A stretch of 64,000 bases of DNA from Euglena gracilis (GCA_039621445.1 CP154955.1:49398086-49462085); one strand, 5' to 3'. Shown: positions 31,459-42,431, numbered from the stretch's first letter. Numbers and translations are program-made. Notes: generated by a model from the sequence alone, not told the origin.

Positions 31459-31893
31459 GCACGGGGGGGGGGGGGGGGGCTGTGGACCCGCCGGTGAACT
31501 TCACCGGTGAACGTTCACCGGGGGGGGGGAGGGGGGGGTACTTTCGGCGATGAAGTTCACCGGTGAAGTTCACCGGTGAACTTCACTATTTTGATGGTTG
31601 GGGGTGAAATTTTCATGGTGAAATTTTGCTCCTTTCCTCTCAAAATGGTCATTTTGAGGTTGATGCTTCATGGAATTTAATCGAAATTTCCGAAAACTTG
31701 CCCAAAAATGTCATTTTTGGCCATTTTGGCCAAAAAGTGCTCTCTTGGTGAATTTCACTGGTGAAGTTCACCGATGGGTTAGGCAGAGGGGGGGGGAGGG
31801 GGTCCGGGACCCCCCGGTGAACTTTCAAACGGTGAACTTCACCTTAGGGGGGGGGGGAGGGGGGGTCAAAATGACCAAAGACTGCCTGATCTC

Positions 31894-33178
31894 CTGAGAC
31901 CTGTATCAGTGCTTAAAGGTTGGCTAGAGGCAAGGAACAGTACTTTCACCGTGTTTCACGGCTCTGTACGATCCTCACCACCAGTCAACCACAAAGATTC
32001 TCTGTATTTCTGTGTGGAACGTCTGTGTGGGATCGTTGCCTAAATCTGCTACCAAGTGTATGTCCAAAGCTTTCCCTTTCTCCCTTTTTGGCGTATTCCA
32101 AAAAAGCCTTTTGCTTTCGCCTTGGTGCGCAACCTACTTATGAATGGGAAAAGTCTTTGGAGTAACAAAAGTGGTTTTTCCCTTTTGTTCCCAATTCCCC
32201 AAAGAGGCAAAGCACAAAGCAAAGGCTTCAGATGTTTCCTCCGAAGCCAACTCACCTGAAATTGGAGTATTTTTGTACAATAAATCCCTTTGGCAATTTT
32301 TGGAGGAATTTAAAAAACAAGAACACGCAGTGTGGCTTAGGGTGGTGCAGTTCGTGAAAAAATGCTCTGAAAGAAAGATAAAATCTGTGAAACCTTTCCT
32401 TTCATTTTCCGTACATGAAAGTTAGGAAACACCCTTAGTACGCGAATCCTAAATGTGATCCATGGTAGTACTCGCCCATATCCTCTGGTCGACTTAACCA
32501 ATCATAGTTTTGCCAATTGTCATTGGGGGGGGTGCTCATGGAAGTTCGACATGCTGTGTTCCGCACAGCCAGGAATGCAAATTTCACCTGACAAACGCCA
32601 CCGTGTGACAGATTACTTGACATTTTGAAAAAAAGGCAGACAAGCGGTAAAGTTGTACGACGAACTCAGAAGGAACGGTGGTGGGGCGAACCGAATCCAC
32701 CGACCAGTGGCACAGCCTACTGGATTTGAAGAGTTCATGGGGAGTAAGGCTATGTACAGAGGCAAGAGTCTGTGCACGCTGGTGAAGGGAGGGAAGGTAA
32801 AAGGGGCGAGCTTAGAGAATAGTATAAGGCGCGAGGTGCGGGGGCAGGTAAGAGGTGTGAGCTTAGCGAAAAGATGTCGTCATGCTGCGGGTGCACAGGC
32901 GATTTGTAATCCTGTTCTCGTCCTCCGCGATTCTGATTGGTCATTGAGATCTGGATTGGGTGGACGGGCCCTTCGTTTCCTACTGCACCAGGTTCGGGTC
33001 AGGAGGTGCGCTTGAAGAGGTTGTATGGTGGACCCGGCTGGCACTTGGCTTGAGGTCCCTCACGGGGGTTCAGCCCCCCTTCGATTTTGTGCGATTTCTG
33101 CACCTCCATGGTGGACGTCCGGAGAGAGTTCTCGGCTTTTCGTATTCCATTTCGGGTGTTTGGAGCTCAGCCTCGGGG
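31894..33178. other. No gene recognised
   Basis: Open frames up to about 120 residues exist on the plus strand (for example ending FVKKCSERKIKSVKPFLSFS near 32400), but no domain could be identified. Confidence 0.4.
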
Positions 33179-34042
33179 CTATGAAGCACAGTAGGGTTTA
33201 TGAGATTCATGGAGGCAGTGGTCAGCGAGCTCTTCGGGGCATTGTCCCCAAACCAATTGTCGTCCAACCTCCCGGGCCAGAGTCATGCTTATTCCTTGCC
33301 AGCAGGTCCCCTCGACGCCCCTCCTCTCCCAGGCGTCGTGTTGGCCTGCTAGCAGCTTGATGCAGTTACCAACAAAGGTGAGCGCACCATCCCCCATGCC
33401 ACCATAACAGTCCAAGACAAAGGGTATGAATGTCCAGCCTCTGCGTTGGCAACCATCTCCATACTTCTTTATCTTGTCCTGCTCTTGTTCCTCATGCCAC
33501 TTGCCAATATCCTCCAAGCCAGCGCGATTTCGCGAAGGCGCAAGTGGGTGACGAATGGTGACGTCGATGGCTGCCGGGCCGTTTGCATCGTACCTCATGA
33601 CGAATACGTCGCCTGGTCGTGAGCCATCTGGGGCACTTTCTTCCCTTCTGGCTGGGAAGCCTGCACGCTGCGCGACCCCGAGGATGTGCGATTGCACCGC
33701 ATTGTGCCGCCGGACAATGTTGTTTTTGTGGCAGCAGACAAGGTGGTGGCCTCTGACATCTGTGGGGTTGTGGCATCTTGGGCAGGCAGGTGGGCTGTCC
33801 GTAGCGCTGACCACCGGGGCACCCAAACACCACTGGACGATCGCCTGAAATTCTCTGGTGGGAATCAGTGTTTTGGTCGAGGCACACGGTGTCACTGAGG
33901 CCCATGCCATGGCATGTGGCTTCATCTGGCAAGAGAACTTCAATTTTTCCGTCCCTTCCAAGGCGGCGTGCAGCCTCTGCTGTCGTGCTTCAGCGCAAGC
34001 ATTTCCCCAGAAGCGCTGTGTCAGCATCTCGGGTGCCAACAA
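33179..34042 (-). pseudogene. Non-LTR retrotransposon C-terminus: zinc finger and restriction-like nuclease
   Basis: The 287-residue frame covers the region after the reverse transcriptase. A helical segment (TREFQAIVQWCLGAP) precedes the CCHC-type finger CPRCHNPTDVRGHHLVCC, then RHNAVQSHI. The nuclease motif follows as RPGDVFVMRYDANGPAAIDV with acidic residues in RPGD and IDV, then VTIRHPLAPS. This is the R2-like layout of finger plus PD-(D/E)XK nuclease that nicks the target for reverse transcription. A conserved tail has WTFIPFVLDCYGGMGDGA and WERRGVEGTCWQG. The reverse transcriptase domain is absent upstream, so this is a truncated copy. A related copy is at 41974-42431. Confidence 0.75.
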
Positions 34043-35340
34043 TTCGTGTCGACGGGGGTCATCACAGAAGGATTGAGCGGATGTTGGCCAGGAGCAGCAG
34101 ACGAACGGACTGCTTAGGACTCACGCAAAGCGCCTTGGTTCTCGCGCTCGTAATCTTCTCACCTTCAGGTGTTTCTCCCTTTTGGAATAAGGTTTTATCT
34201 TTCTTTTGACTTCAGATACAAGCTATTTGGAGGATGAGGAATGCATTGATGCAGGATTTTTTGAAGATTGAATCAGGTATGCCCATCTGTAGGTGTCTTT
34301 TGAAGAATGATTGTAATGGCCTTTTCTAGTGCATCTGGACCACTTTCAAAAATTTGGCATTTTCTCCAAAATTTGGTCCGCTGGGTGACAATTTTGAGTC
34401 CCACCCTCTCGTGTGGCATGTCTTCTGTTGTGCGTTCTGTTTTTATATGATTTTCTGAACGTTCTCGTGGTTTTTTGTTTGTGTTTTACAGTTTTGGAAC
34501 TTTTGCTGCCATTTCGCAGATCACTGGCTGCAGTTCTGTGTCTTTGGCTTGGTGTTTTGGTGACATTTTGGCCTGGCATTCTGTGTTTTCTTGCTTTCCA
34601 ATTCGCCTTCAAATTGTAATTCTGTGAATGGAATTGTAATTATGTCATGTTTTTCAGTGGTACCACATTGCATGTCTTTCATTTGTCCTCCTCTCACTCC
34701 CAGGTTGAAATGTGAAGAAAGAAGATAAACCAAGAAGAGAAGAGGAGTAATGACGTGAAGGTGTCAGGGTCCTGTGGTGTTTTGCGAAAAACACAGGACC
34801 CTGTTGCTGTAAATTGCATGCTCTCTTCTTTGTTGCAACGTTCGCCTTTGCTTTGGTGCAGTTCAAAAAGGTTGTTTCACTTGTTTTTGCCTTTTTTTTT
34901 TGCCAAAAGGGCTTTCGAAAAGAACTTTGTTTATTCTGGCGTTCTGGTTCTGTTGAGACCCCCCCACATCTTGGGTCCAGATCTTGGGCAGTTTGGGGAA
35001 CACTTTTAGTGCCACAGGTGGGGACCAGTTTTGGTGTCAAGGGTTTCTTTTCTTGGGGGGCGTTTAATTCAAAAAATTACACTCTATTTCTTTCAGTTCC
35101 GTGTGCAAAAGGTTACCGGAAAGGGACCGTCCGTGATTTTTTTTTTTAAAGACTTGAAGGGTGCAGTTCTTCGGAAACATACCATTCTGCGAACAGAGCA
35201 TCGCAACTGGCAACGCGCAGCATCGTTGACTTCCATTGTGTCACACGTGCGGTTACGCATGACACAATTTTTTTCGTTTGACACCAACCCACGCTTGACC
35301 AAGGTCAGTGACGATCCCGCTTTCCCAAAATGACGACTAA
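34043..35340. other. No gene recognised; one hairpin
   Basis: The only clear structure is a hairpin at 34769-34803 (CAGGGTCCTGTGGTGTTTT against AAAACACAGGACCCTG). A degenerate inverse-strand minisatellite (GGGGACCAGTTTTGGTG type) occurs at 34965-35035. Confidence 0.5.
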
Positions 35341-35364
35341 ATTACAATGGTCAAAATGACGATT

Positions 35365-35605
35365 CCATTCTTGCGCACAGCACCCCCTCCCTTTCCTCCT
35401 GGGGGGGGGGGGAGTTGTCATTGGAGCTGGGGTCCCCACGGCCAGCCAGATACCAGCCATACCTCCTCCTCCTCTTTTTTTCACCAGCCACGAGCCAGAC
35501 CTCCTCCTCCTCTCTTCTCCCAGCCACCAGCCACGGCCAGCCGCGGCTTGCCGTGGCTGGCCGCGGCTGGGGCGCCCCCTCCTTTTTTTTAGTGCCTTCA
35601 AAAAT
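35365..35605. repeat. CTCCTCCTC/CCAGCC dispersed repeat
   Basis: CAGCCAGATACCAGCCATAC and GACCTCCTCCTCCTCT blocks end in CCGCGGCTTGCCGTGGCTGG. The same blocks lie in opposite overall order at 36838-37040, each with CATTGGAGCTGGGGT at the outer edge, so the two copies face each other. Confidence 0.6.
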
Positions 35606-36194
35606 TATATAGGGCAAAGACCGCACGGCGCAGCCTCGTCGGTTTTTATTACGCTCGACGGCTGCGCTCGCCAGGTTTAATCACAACATCCACGCCGGCG
35701 GATGAGTCAACAGCGAGCAGTAGTAACCGCGGTCCACGGAACCAGAAGTGCTGCGCAAGAAGAGACTATTTACTTTTCGGGTGTATGAACATTTCTTCAA
35801 CATATTTCACGGCAGCACCATATGACTGCGCGGGAAGAACCGGAAGGTGCCCCCCCCCCCCACCCACCACAGCATTTTCACCGATTTCGGGAAAAACGGG
35901 GCCAGAAAAGTTTTTTGAAAAATAAAACCCAAAAACACGTGATTTTTGATGAAAAAAAACCTTTTTTTCACAAAAAATCTCAAAAATTTCCATCCTGAAA
36001 ACTGGTACTTTTGAGGAGGGGGGTGAAATAAACGAAGGTCAAAAAAAGTGGACAAACTTTTGGCACAGTCAAATTTTATTGACATTTTTTCTCGTTGAAC
36101 AACACATATTTTGCCAAAAAAAAAACGCAAACAAAACGCTTTTCTGCCCCCCCCGTTTCCAAAAGAATGGCACCCAAACAACTCCTTCCTGAGA

Positions 36195-36285
36195 GAATCC
36201 TGTGGCCCAAAACTGGCCACCACATCTAGCCCAAAACTGGCCGGAACATCTGGCCCAAAACTGGCTAGCACATCTGGCCCAAAAA
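36195..36285. repeat. 24-bp minisatellite, short array
   Basis: Four units of TGGCCCAAAACTGGCCACCA type. Confidence 0.8.
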
Positions 36286-36407
36286 AAAACCATGACATTG
36301 CAAAAAAATGTGAAATGCAAAATTTTGGGCCGTTTGCCAGATTGAAAAACTTCTCCCCCAATTTTTTGGTTTCCAAGAACATTTGTTGAACAACAAATAA
36401 AAGAAGG

Positions 36408-36750
36408 CAAGAAACAAAAATGGAAGTTTCAGAAGAAAACCAGCATCTAAGGACAAAATGTCTGTGAAATCTGTCTTAGATTGAAACTTGTGATCCCACC
36501 AGCAGCAAGTAGCAAGTACCAAGCTTAACAAGTAGCCCCACCAAGGGCCTGTCACCGTGTTGCAGGCAGGCCTCTGCTCAATCAAATATGGATTTGTTCA
36601 GAGCAAAGGCCTGAGTGGCCTGCATGTGGTGATGCTGGCCCTCTTTCCACAAAGCAATAAGTTCCTGTATTTTCACTTCATTTCAGCACCCTGTACTTTC
36701 ATCATAACTATCCCACACCGCTTCCACCCGAAACGGCATTGTGACACTGA
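36408..36750. repeat. Dispersed repeat shared with 14463-14790
   Basis: Both stretches run through ATGTCTGTGAAATCTGTC-type sequence, CTTGTGA.CCCACCAG, GTTGCAGGCAGGCCTCTGCTC, CAGAGCAAAGGCCTGAGTGG and AATCCCACACCGCTTCCAC (or a close variant) in the same order. In both cases a 24-bp type minisatellite lies upstream. This looks like a shared transposable element or segmental copy. Confidence 0.75.
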
Positions 36751-36837
36751 AGGAGAAGGATCCATGCAAAGATCCCAAAGTACATGGTGCGCTGAGCACC
36801 CAGAATCAGGACTTGCCCAGTTCGCGACCAGAACGAA

Positions 36838-37040
36838 AAAAATTTCCACCGCGGCCAGCCAGACCTCCTCCTCCTCTTTCAGATCCTCAACACAAAATCC
36901 AGCCAGACCTCCTCCTCCTCTAAATCCCCCCAGCCAGCCGTGGCTGGCCATGGCTGGCCAGACCTCCTCCTTTTTTTTGCCAGCCAGCCAGCCGCGGCTA
37001 GCCAGATACCCCAGCTCCATTGGCCATGGGAGGGGGGCAC
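36838..37040. repeat. CTCCTCCTC/CCAGCC dispersed repeat, inverted copy
   Basis: Partner of 35365-35605: CCAGCCAGACCTCCTCCTCC blocks, GGCTGGCCATGGCTGGCCAG and the outer CCCCAGCTCCATTGG. Confidence 0.6.
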
Positions 37041-37166
37041 ATTTCAGGTGTTTCATTCCGTCAACCATCTGCGGCAACCAGAAGAGAGAGGCCTGCGCGG
37101 GTGTGATGACGGAGGGTGGATGAGTCGGTCGCCCGCCTGTGAAGGCAGGGTTGTTCGTGAAAAACA

Positions 37167-37253
37167 GGTCATTTTAAAACACCGATTTAAATCAGATTAA
37201 AACAACCGGGCCCCGGAGACGTATAAAACAGCCAGCATATGTCGTAAATGACC
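37167..37253. mobile_element. About 87-bp GGTCATTT/AAATGACC element, copy 2
   Basis: GGTCATTTTAAAACACC at the left and GTCGTAAATGACC at the right; the centre matches 20741-20826. Confidence 0.7.
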
Positions 37254-37479
37254 CGTATTCAAAAAAAACGGTAACACATCATTTCACACACCAAGAAGGA
37301 TGTGGCATTGGGCATCCAAATGCTTTTTTTGAAGGACGTATGGAAGTGAAAGAAAATGGCTGGCGCTCCACCAAAAACCGGCCATTTTGCATCACTGATC
37401 CTTTTTTCTTTTCACGCTTTCATTTTTGCCTCACCCAAACACCACAAAAAACTATCTTTCCCCTATTCAGGCCACCTGT

Positions 37480-37745
37480 GGCCCAAAGCTTTCCACAACT
37501 TCTAGCCCAAAACTGGCCACTACCTTTGGCCCAAAACTGGCCCAAAAAAATGGCCGCGAGGTGTGCCCCAAAACGGGCCACCATCTGTCGCCCAAAACTG
37601 GCCACAATCCGCGTCCCAAAACTGGCCACAATCTGTGGCCCAAAAACTGGCCACGACCTGTGGCCCAAAACTGGCCACGAGGTGTGGCCCAAAACTGGCC
37701 ACGACCTGTAGCACAAAATTGGCCACCACGTTTGGCCCAAAGTTG
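37480..37745. repeat. 24-bp minisatellite
   Basis: About eleven units of GGCCCAAAACTGGCCACNA type, more diverged than the array at 30606. Confidence 0.85.
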
Positions 37746-38061
37746 GCCAACACCTTTTCCGCTATGGCAAAATCTGATTCCAGTGAACATGCCGTTTGTC
37801 CCAATTTCGACAGAAATTGACTCGAAAACTGGTCCCATTTTGCCACACACATGGCCCCAGAAACTGGTCCTCGTTTTACCACAGACAATGCCTCAAAACC
37901 CGATTTGTCAGAGACATTGGGTCCTCACACAGTTTTAAAAGCAAGGCAATGCATCGAGGGACCTTCGGAGCTCACGTGCAATTAGTTGTTTCTGTGCTGC
38001 TGGACCTTAACGGGGTTCCAGCCATGGCCATCCAACCAAGGCTGCATAGAGGCAAAGGGAT

Positions 38062-38475
38062 AGAGGTAGAGGTGGAGGTAGAGGTAGAGGTAGAGGTGGA
38101 GGTTTTCCAACCTCCTCTATCCCTCTGTGTCACCTCTATGTCAAAAACCAAAGGAAAATGACTCAATAAAGGACTGTTTTGCAAGCAAAGGGGAAATAAA
38201 TGAAAAGGTTTCGGAATTGTTCAATGTGGTCGCATAACTGCGCCAACAACTTTCAAAACCACCAACCCACATGTTGTTTCTCATCCCTCGCCGTTTTGCA
38301 TGTGTTTTCATGCAAAATTGTCATTTTCCGAGCATATGGGGTGTTTTATGACCCTTTTTGAGGCCATTTTGGTACATTTTACAGACATAGAGGTGACATA
38401 GAGGTAGAGGTAGAGGTAGAGGTGGTTGACATAGAGGTGGAGGCCTTTGAACTCTACCTCTACCTCTATGCAGCC
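38062..38475. repeat. (AGAGGT)n arrays facing each other
   Basis: AGAGGTAGAGGTGGAGGT repeats occupy 38062-38105 and 38392-38445. Each is followed by the inverse ACCTCTA form (38106-38140 and 38452-38472), so each locus is also a small hairpin. Confidence 0.8.
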
Positions 38476-38558
38476 CTGATCCAACACAATCTTGCAGCCA
38501 AGTCCATCCATCCAAATACAAATACATCTGCAATATCCAATCCTAGAAGCTTCAAGGT

Positions 38559-38726
38559 TCACCCCAGCAGGGGATTTAACCTGCATTCTGAACCAGTGAA
38601 GAAGACCATGGCAATACTATTCAATTCCGTCACCACGTTCTTGCTCCGCATTGAGTACGACTGCGACAGTGCGTCTGTCAAACCTGAGGTGTCCCAAACA
38701 CCACGTGCCGGTCTTCCGCCAGGCAT
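38559..38726 (-). pseudogene. hAT-type transposase 5' fragment
   Basis: The frame begins MPGGRPARGVWD, nearly the start of the hAT protein at 25704 (MPGGRPTDGVWH). The sequence before the start codon is also shared (CCAGGCATTGTGCTG followed by AAAAGGATAAA). After about 12 residues similarity is lost, and the frame stops after 56 residues. It is probably a 5' remnant of a related element. Confidence 0.6.
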
Positions 38727-39649
38727 TGTGCTGTAAAAGGATAAAAGCGGGAGTTGGTGGATCATTGATGATTCACGGCGGGTAGCACAGCTTCACCCGG
38801 ACCGTGCCCTGGGCCCGGGGTATCGTCTCTTGTGACTTCTTGTGCCGCCATAGGTCGCGGGTGGGTTATACTGGCGGTAGTGTACACTGCGTGGTACGGC
38901 ACTTGTTGGTGGTTAGTGGTTAGAGGAAAATGGGCAAAACCCACTTTCTATATATTACGCGGCGGAGGGTGTGTTGGGTGTTTGCCTGGCGGGGCGTGTT
39001 TGTTTCTCGTGTGTGTCCTTTTGCTGCCTCCCCTGGCGTGTTGGTGTCATGTAGGGGTATCAAGTGACTGTCATGGTTGTCTGATGGGGCGCAAGGCGGT
39101 AGACTGGGGGGGGGGGGTAGTGGGTAGTCGGCCGACTAGTCGGCCGACTACCCAATTGGTCCACCGACTAGTCCTAGTCGGTAGCTAGTCGGCGAGACAG
39201 GGGGGGGGGGTAGTGGGTAGTCGGCCAACTAGTCGGCCGACTACCCACTCTAATGTACTAACGGGTCAAAACCGCCGACTTTTAAGCCCCCCCCCATGAA
39301 CAAAATCCAATGCAATCTAGTCGGTGGCTAGTCGGCGGTCATAAAAATGGTCTGTGGCGGGCCCAAATCACCCGGAAATGGTCCGGATGGGTCCAAATAA
39401 GTGTCTTACGCCTAAATAAACACCCCCAGATGGAAATCTTTGGTCAGTGGGGGGTCGGTGGGCCCTTGGTGGGGGTCCGGAGGGGTAAAAAACCAATGAT
39501 GAAACAGGGATTACATTAAAATCCTTTAGAAATGCAATCTGCAATCTGCGTTTTGCATCACGAGAGGCAGAAAACTCCCCCCGCCACCCCAATCCGAGAC
39601 TCAAATAACAAAATCCCTTCTGTGTTGGCAACGTACTCGGGGGCTAAGT

Positions 39650-39918
39650 CGTTTTTATATCCGTGGACTGAGGCCCAAGACACACACTGTGTCTCGTGGA
39701 CTGAGTCCACGAGACACAGTGTGTGTCCCCGTGGACTGGGACACACACTGTGTCTCGTGGACTGGCAGTCCACGAGCACGAGACACAGTGTGTGTCCTCG
39801 TGAACTGAAAATTTGACAAAAAATCGCAAAAAAAATACGGGGTAGACATTGCGTGGCTAAGTTCCACGAGACACAGTGTGTGTCTTGGGCCTCTTAGTCA
39901 ACGGATATAGACAAAAAT
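39650..39918. mobile_element. CACGAGACACAGTGTG hairpin element
   Basis: Ends of about 50 bp (CCGTGGACTGAGGCCCAAGA at the left, TCTTGGGCCTCTTAGTCAAC at the right) are inverted repeats. The centre is a stack of CACTGTGTCTCGTGGACTG palindromes. It lies inside a satellite monomer whose left part (CAAATAACAAAATCCCTTCT) is intact just upstream. Confidence 0.8.
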
Positions 39919-40391
39919 CAGTTGCGGAAACTGTTTTTTGGAAGATGGAACCAGAGTGCCGTCCGGGTCAACAGATGTGAACACCCGTGCGAGAGAGTTG
40001 AAATGACCTCGGACAGTAGAAGGCAGGTATGTCTCAAATTTGAATGTGGTGCCACAGTTTGATTGATGAGGGTAGCCTCATCAAACAAATATCTGGGGCC
40101 AATGACCCAACCAGCCCATGCGGAAAAAAAGCCATCCAGGTCCTCATACTGAGCGTTCAGATGTTTACACACCTGCTGGAACTCCAACAGGCGTGTAACA
40201 GCTACACGCTCAGCCTTTGCGGTCCCTTTTGGCTTCTCTTCGAACACGTTGGCCAACAACGTATCGTCTATTGGGTCAACAGCAGGGCCCTTCTGCAAAT
40301 CGACCAAATATTTTTCCAGTGTAGCAACAAATTCATCTGGTTTCGGGGGTCGGGGGAGCATGCGGTCCACACTGTTTGCGGTCTTCTTCAT
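39919..40391 (-). pseudogene. Domain of unknown function, same family as 10179-10739
   Basis: On the minus strand the frame starts MKKTANSVDRMLPRPPKPDE and contains DEFVATLEKYLVDLQKGPAV, DPIDDTLLANVFEE, ERVAVTRLLEFQQVCKHL and YEDLDGFFSAWAGWVIGPRY. Position by position this follows the domain at 10236-10470 (L..L..Y, TLL.N.F, a basic helix with a terminal F..V, then LD.FF..WA.W). The C-terminal third (after about residue 105) is unrelated and ends at the hairpin element. Direct copies of hairpin-element sequence lie on both sides. No enzyme motif is visible. Probably one piece of a mobile-element protein. Confidence 0.5.
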
Positions 40392-40538
40392 TTTCCGAAA
40401 GAAAAAACTGCAAGGACAGGTAGTGGAATGTGGTAAAACTTGTCCACGAGAAACCTTTATGCTCTAAGCCAAAAGTTGCCGAAAGGCCAAGTTATTGGGG
40501 GGCACTTGTTGGTCGGACCAGTGGGAATTCTTGATTTT

Positions 40539-40726
40539 TTCAGTTCACGAGGACACACACTGTGTCTCGTGGACTGGCAGTCCACGAGACACAGTGTGTG
40601 TCCTCGTGAACTGAAAATTTGACAAAAAATCGCAAAAAAAATACGGGGTAGACATTGCGTGGCTAAGTTCCACGAGACACAGTGTGTGTCTTGGGCCTCT
40701 TAGTCAACGGATATAGACAAAAATCG
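40539..40726. mobile_element. CACGAGACACAGTGTG hairpin element, partial second copy
   Basis: About 170 bases (from CAGTTCACGAGGACACACAC to GGATATAGACAAAAATC) repeat the right two thirds of 39650-39918 almost exactly. It is followed by a separate hairpin (40724-40825) built on GTAACCCGGACACACG and its inverse around GGCGCCTTCGGCGCC. Confidence 0.85.
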
Positions 40727-40828
40727 TCCATTGTAACCCGGACACACGTGTACCCGGGTTATGGGCGCCTTCGGCGCCCATAACCCGGACACACGGTGTG
40801 TCTGGGTGACATGGACGATTTTTGTGTA

Positions 40829-41380
40829 GTGGCTCACTTTGGCATAGGCGGGGGGGCTCCGCCCCCCCCGCACCCCCCCCCTCAAATAACAAAATCCCTT
40901 CTGTGTTGGCAACATACTCGGGGGCTAAGTCGTTTTTGTGGCTCACTTTGGCATAGGCGGGGGGGGGGCTCCGCCCCCCCCCGCACCCCCCCCCTCAAAT
41001 AACAAAATCCCTTCTCTGTTGGCAACATACTCGGGGGCTAAGTCGTTTTTGTGGCTCACTTTGGCATAGGCGGGGGGGGCTCCGCCCCCCCCGCACCCCC
41101 CCCCTCAAATAACAAAATCCCTTCTCTGTTGGCAACATATTCGGGGGGTAAGTCGTTTTTGTGGCTCACTTTGGCATAGGCGGGGGGGGGCTCCGCCCCC
41201 CCCGCACCCCCCCCTCAAATAACAAAATCCCTGCTGTGTTGGCATCATACTCGGGGGCTAAGTCGTTTTTGTGGCTTTCTTTGGCATAGGCGGGGGGGGG
41301 TTCTGCCCCCCCCGCACCCCCCCCCTCAAATAACAAAATCCCTTCTATGTTGGCTATAGACTTGGGGGATAAGAACCTTT
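40829..41380. repeat. 109-113-bp satellite, five tandem copies
   Basis: Each unit runs GTGGCTCACTTTGGCATAGG, then a GGGGGCTCCGCCCCCCC hairpin, CTCAAATAACAAAATCCCTT and CTCGGGGGCTAAGTCG. Starts are at about 40829, 40938, 41051, 41161 and 41271. A lone right half lies at 39596-39655. The AATAACAAAATCCCTT core is also in the 140-bp satellite at 50056. Confidence 0.9.
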
Positions 41381-41973
41381 TTTTGTGCAAATTTTGACTT
41401 ATACTGAAAATTCAATGGGGAGAGGTGTACTTTTGTCAAAAGTGGCCCAAAATGGACATTTTCCCCCAATTTTTTTGCATATTCACCCCCGATTGGGGGG
41501 TTCTGGAGCCATTTGGGTCGGTTTTGACCGGCGTTGAGGTGATTTAGACATTTTTTTTTACCAGGGGGGGGGGGCTTAAAAGTCGGCGGTTTTGACCCGT
41601 TAGTACATTAGAGTGGGTAGTCGGCCGACTAGTCGGCCGACTACCCACTACCCCCCCGCCGACTAGCCACCGACCAATTAGTCGGCCGACTAGTCGGTGG
41701 ACCAATTGGGTAGTCGGCCGACTAGTCGGCCGACTACCCACTACCCCCCCCCCCCAGTCTACCGTTTGGCACTGTCTGATGGTGGGTGTCCACACGTCTC
41801 ATGGGTTATGTAAAGGCCTGTTTGTTCATGCCGGAAGGATATCGATTTTGGCCTCAAGGCCATTGGTAGTAGGCAGACAACGGTTTCTGATTTAGGTCCG
41901 TGGGCCAGCTACGTGCTCATGTCTATGATTAGCAGGCATTGGTGGGCGTTGGGTGGTTAAGGTATCCAAAGGG

Positions 41974-42431
41974 TTATGACATTTGGTATGGGGAATGAGT
42001 AGTAGTAGTACTCGAGGTATCGGAGGTTCCGCAATCCAGAAGCTGTTCAGGACGTTGCCCCCATGCCAACTGCCGGGCCAGCTCACGCATCAAGGCCAAT
42101 TCCAGTCCTTGCCACATATTGGCCTCCACGCCCCGCCTCTCCCAACCGTTGTGCTGGCTGGTTAGAAGGTGGATACATGTGGAGACAAAGCCTTGAACTG
42201 CTTCACCGATGCCTCCGTAGCAGTCCATCACCAGTGGTAAAAATGTCCAACCTCGTCGCTTGCGCGGCTCTCCGTATTTGGATATTTTGTCTTCCTCTTG
42301 CCGATGGTGCCGTTGTCCATTTGTACTGGGGCTGATCTTGAAGGTGTCAATGGGTGTCTTACTGTGACATCAATGGCTGCGAGTCCATTGGCGTCAAACC
42401 GAGTGATAAAGACATCACGTGCGCAGATCAC
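41974..42431 (-). pseudogene. Second non-LTR retrotransposon C-terminal fragment
   Basis: The minus strand encodes DVFITRFDANGLAAIDVTVR (nuclease motif). After a frameshift at about 42330 it continues WTFLPLVMDCYGGIGEA and WERRGVEANMWQG, ending STTTTHSPYQMS. Residue order matches 33179-34042 throughout, with many substitutions, so this is a diverged relative and not a recent copy. It starts abruptly next to the GTTAGGAAT repeat at 42426, which truncated it. Confidence 0.75.

Larger units (their letters stand above)
30102..31893. mobile_element. GTGAAGTTCACC element, copy 3, with nested element
   Basis: The left 16 bases (GGAGGTTAGGCAGTAC) are at 30102-30117 and the rest (31459-31893) lies beyond a 1.34-kb insertion. 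CTGA flanks both outer ends. Without the insertion the unit is about 450 bp, as expected. Confidence 0.8.
39097..41764. mobile_element. 2.67-kb element with about 200-bp terminal inverted repeats
   Basis: Both ends start CGGTAGACTGGGG, run through palindromes TAGTCGGCCGACTA, then CACTCTAATGTACTAACGGG and AAAACCGCCGACTTTTAAGC (left to about 39292, right from about 41570). The two arms are close to identical apart from a differing spacer. The interior holds a minus-strand protein domain (39919-40391), hairpin elements (39650-39918, 40539-40726) and a satellite array (40829-41380). The flanks are non-repeat sequence; TGTCTGATGG appears just outside both ends but in the same orientation at unequal distance. 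Foldback-like in style. Confidence 0.8.

Noticed and set aside
40829-41380. CRISPR-like direct repeats
   Set aside because: Units of about 110 bp are contiguous and alike throughout, with no unique spacers, and the host is a eukaryote.
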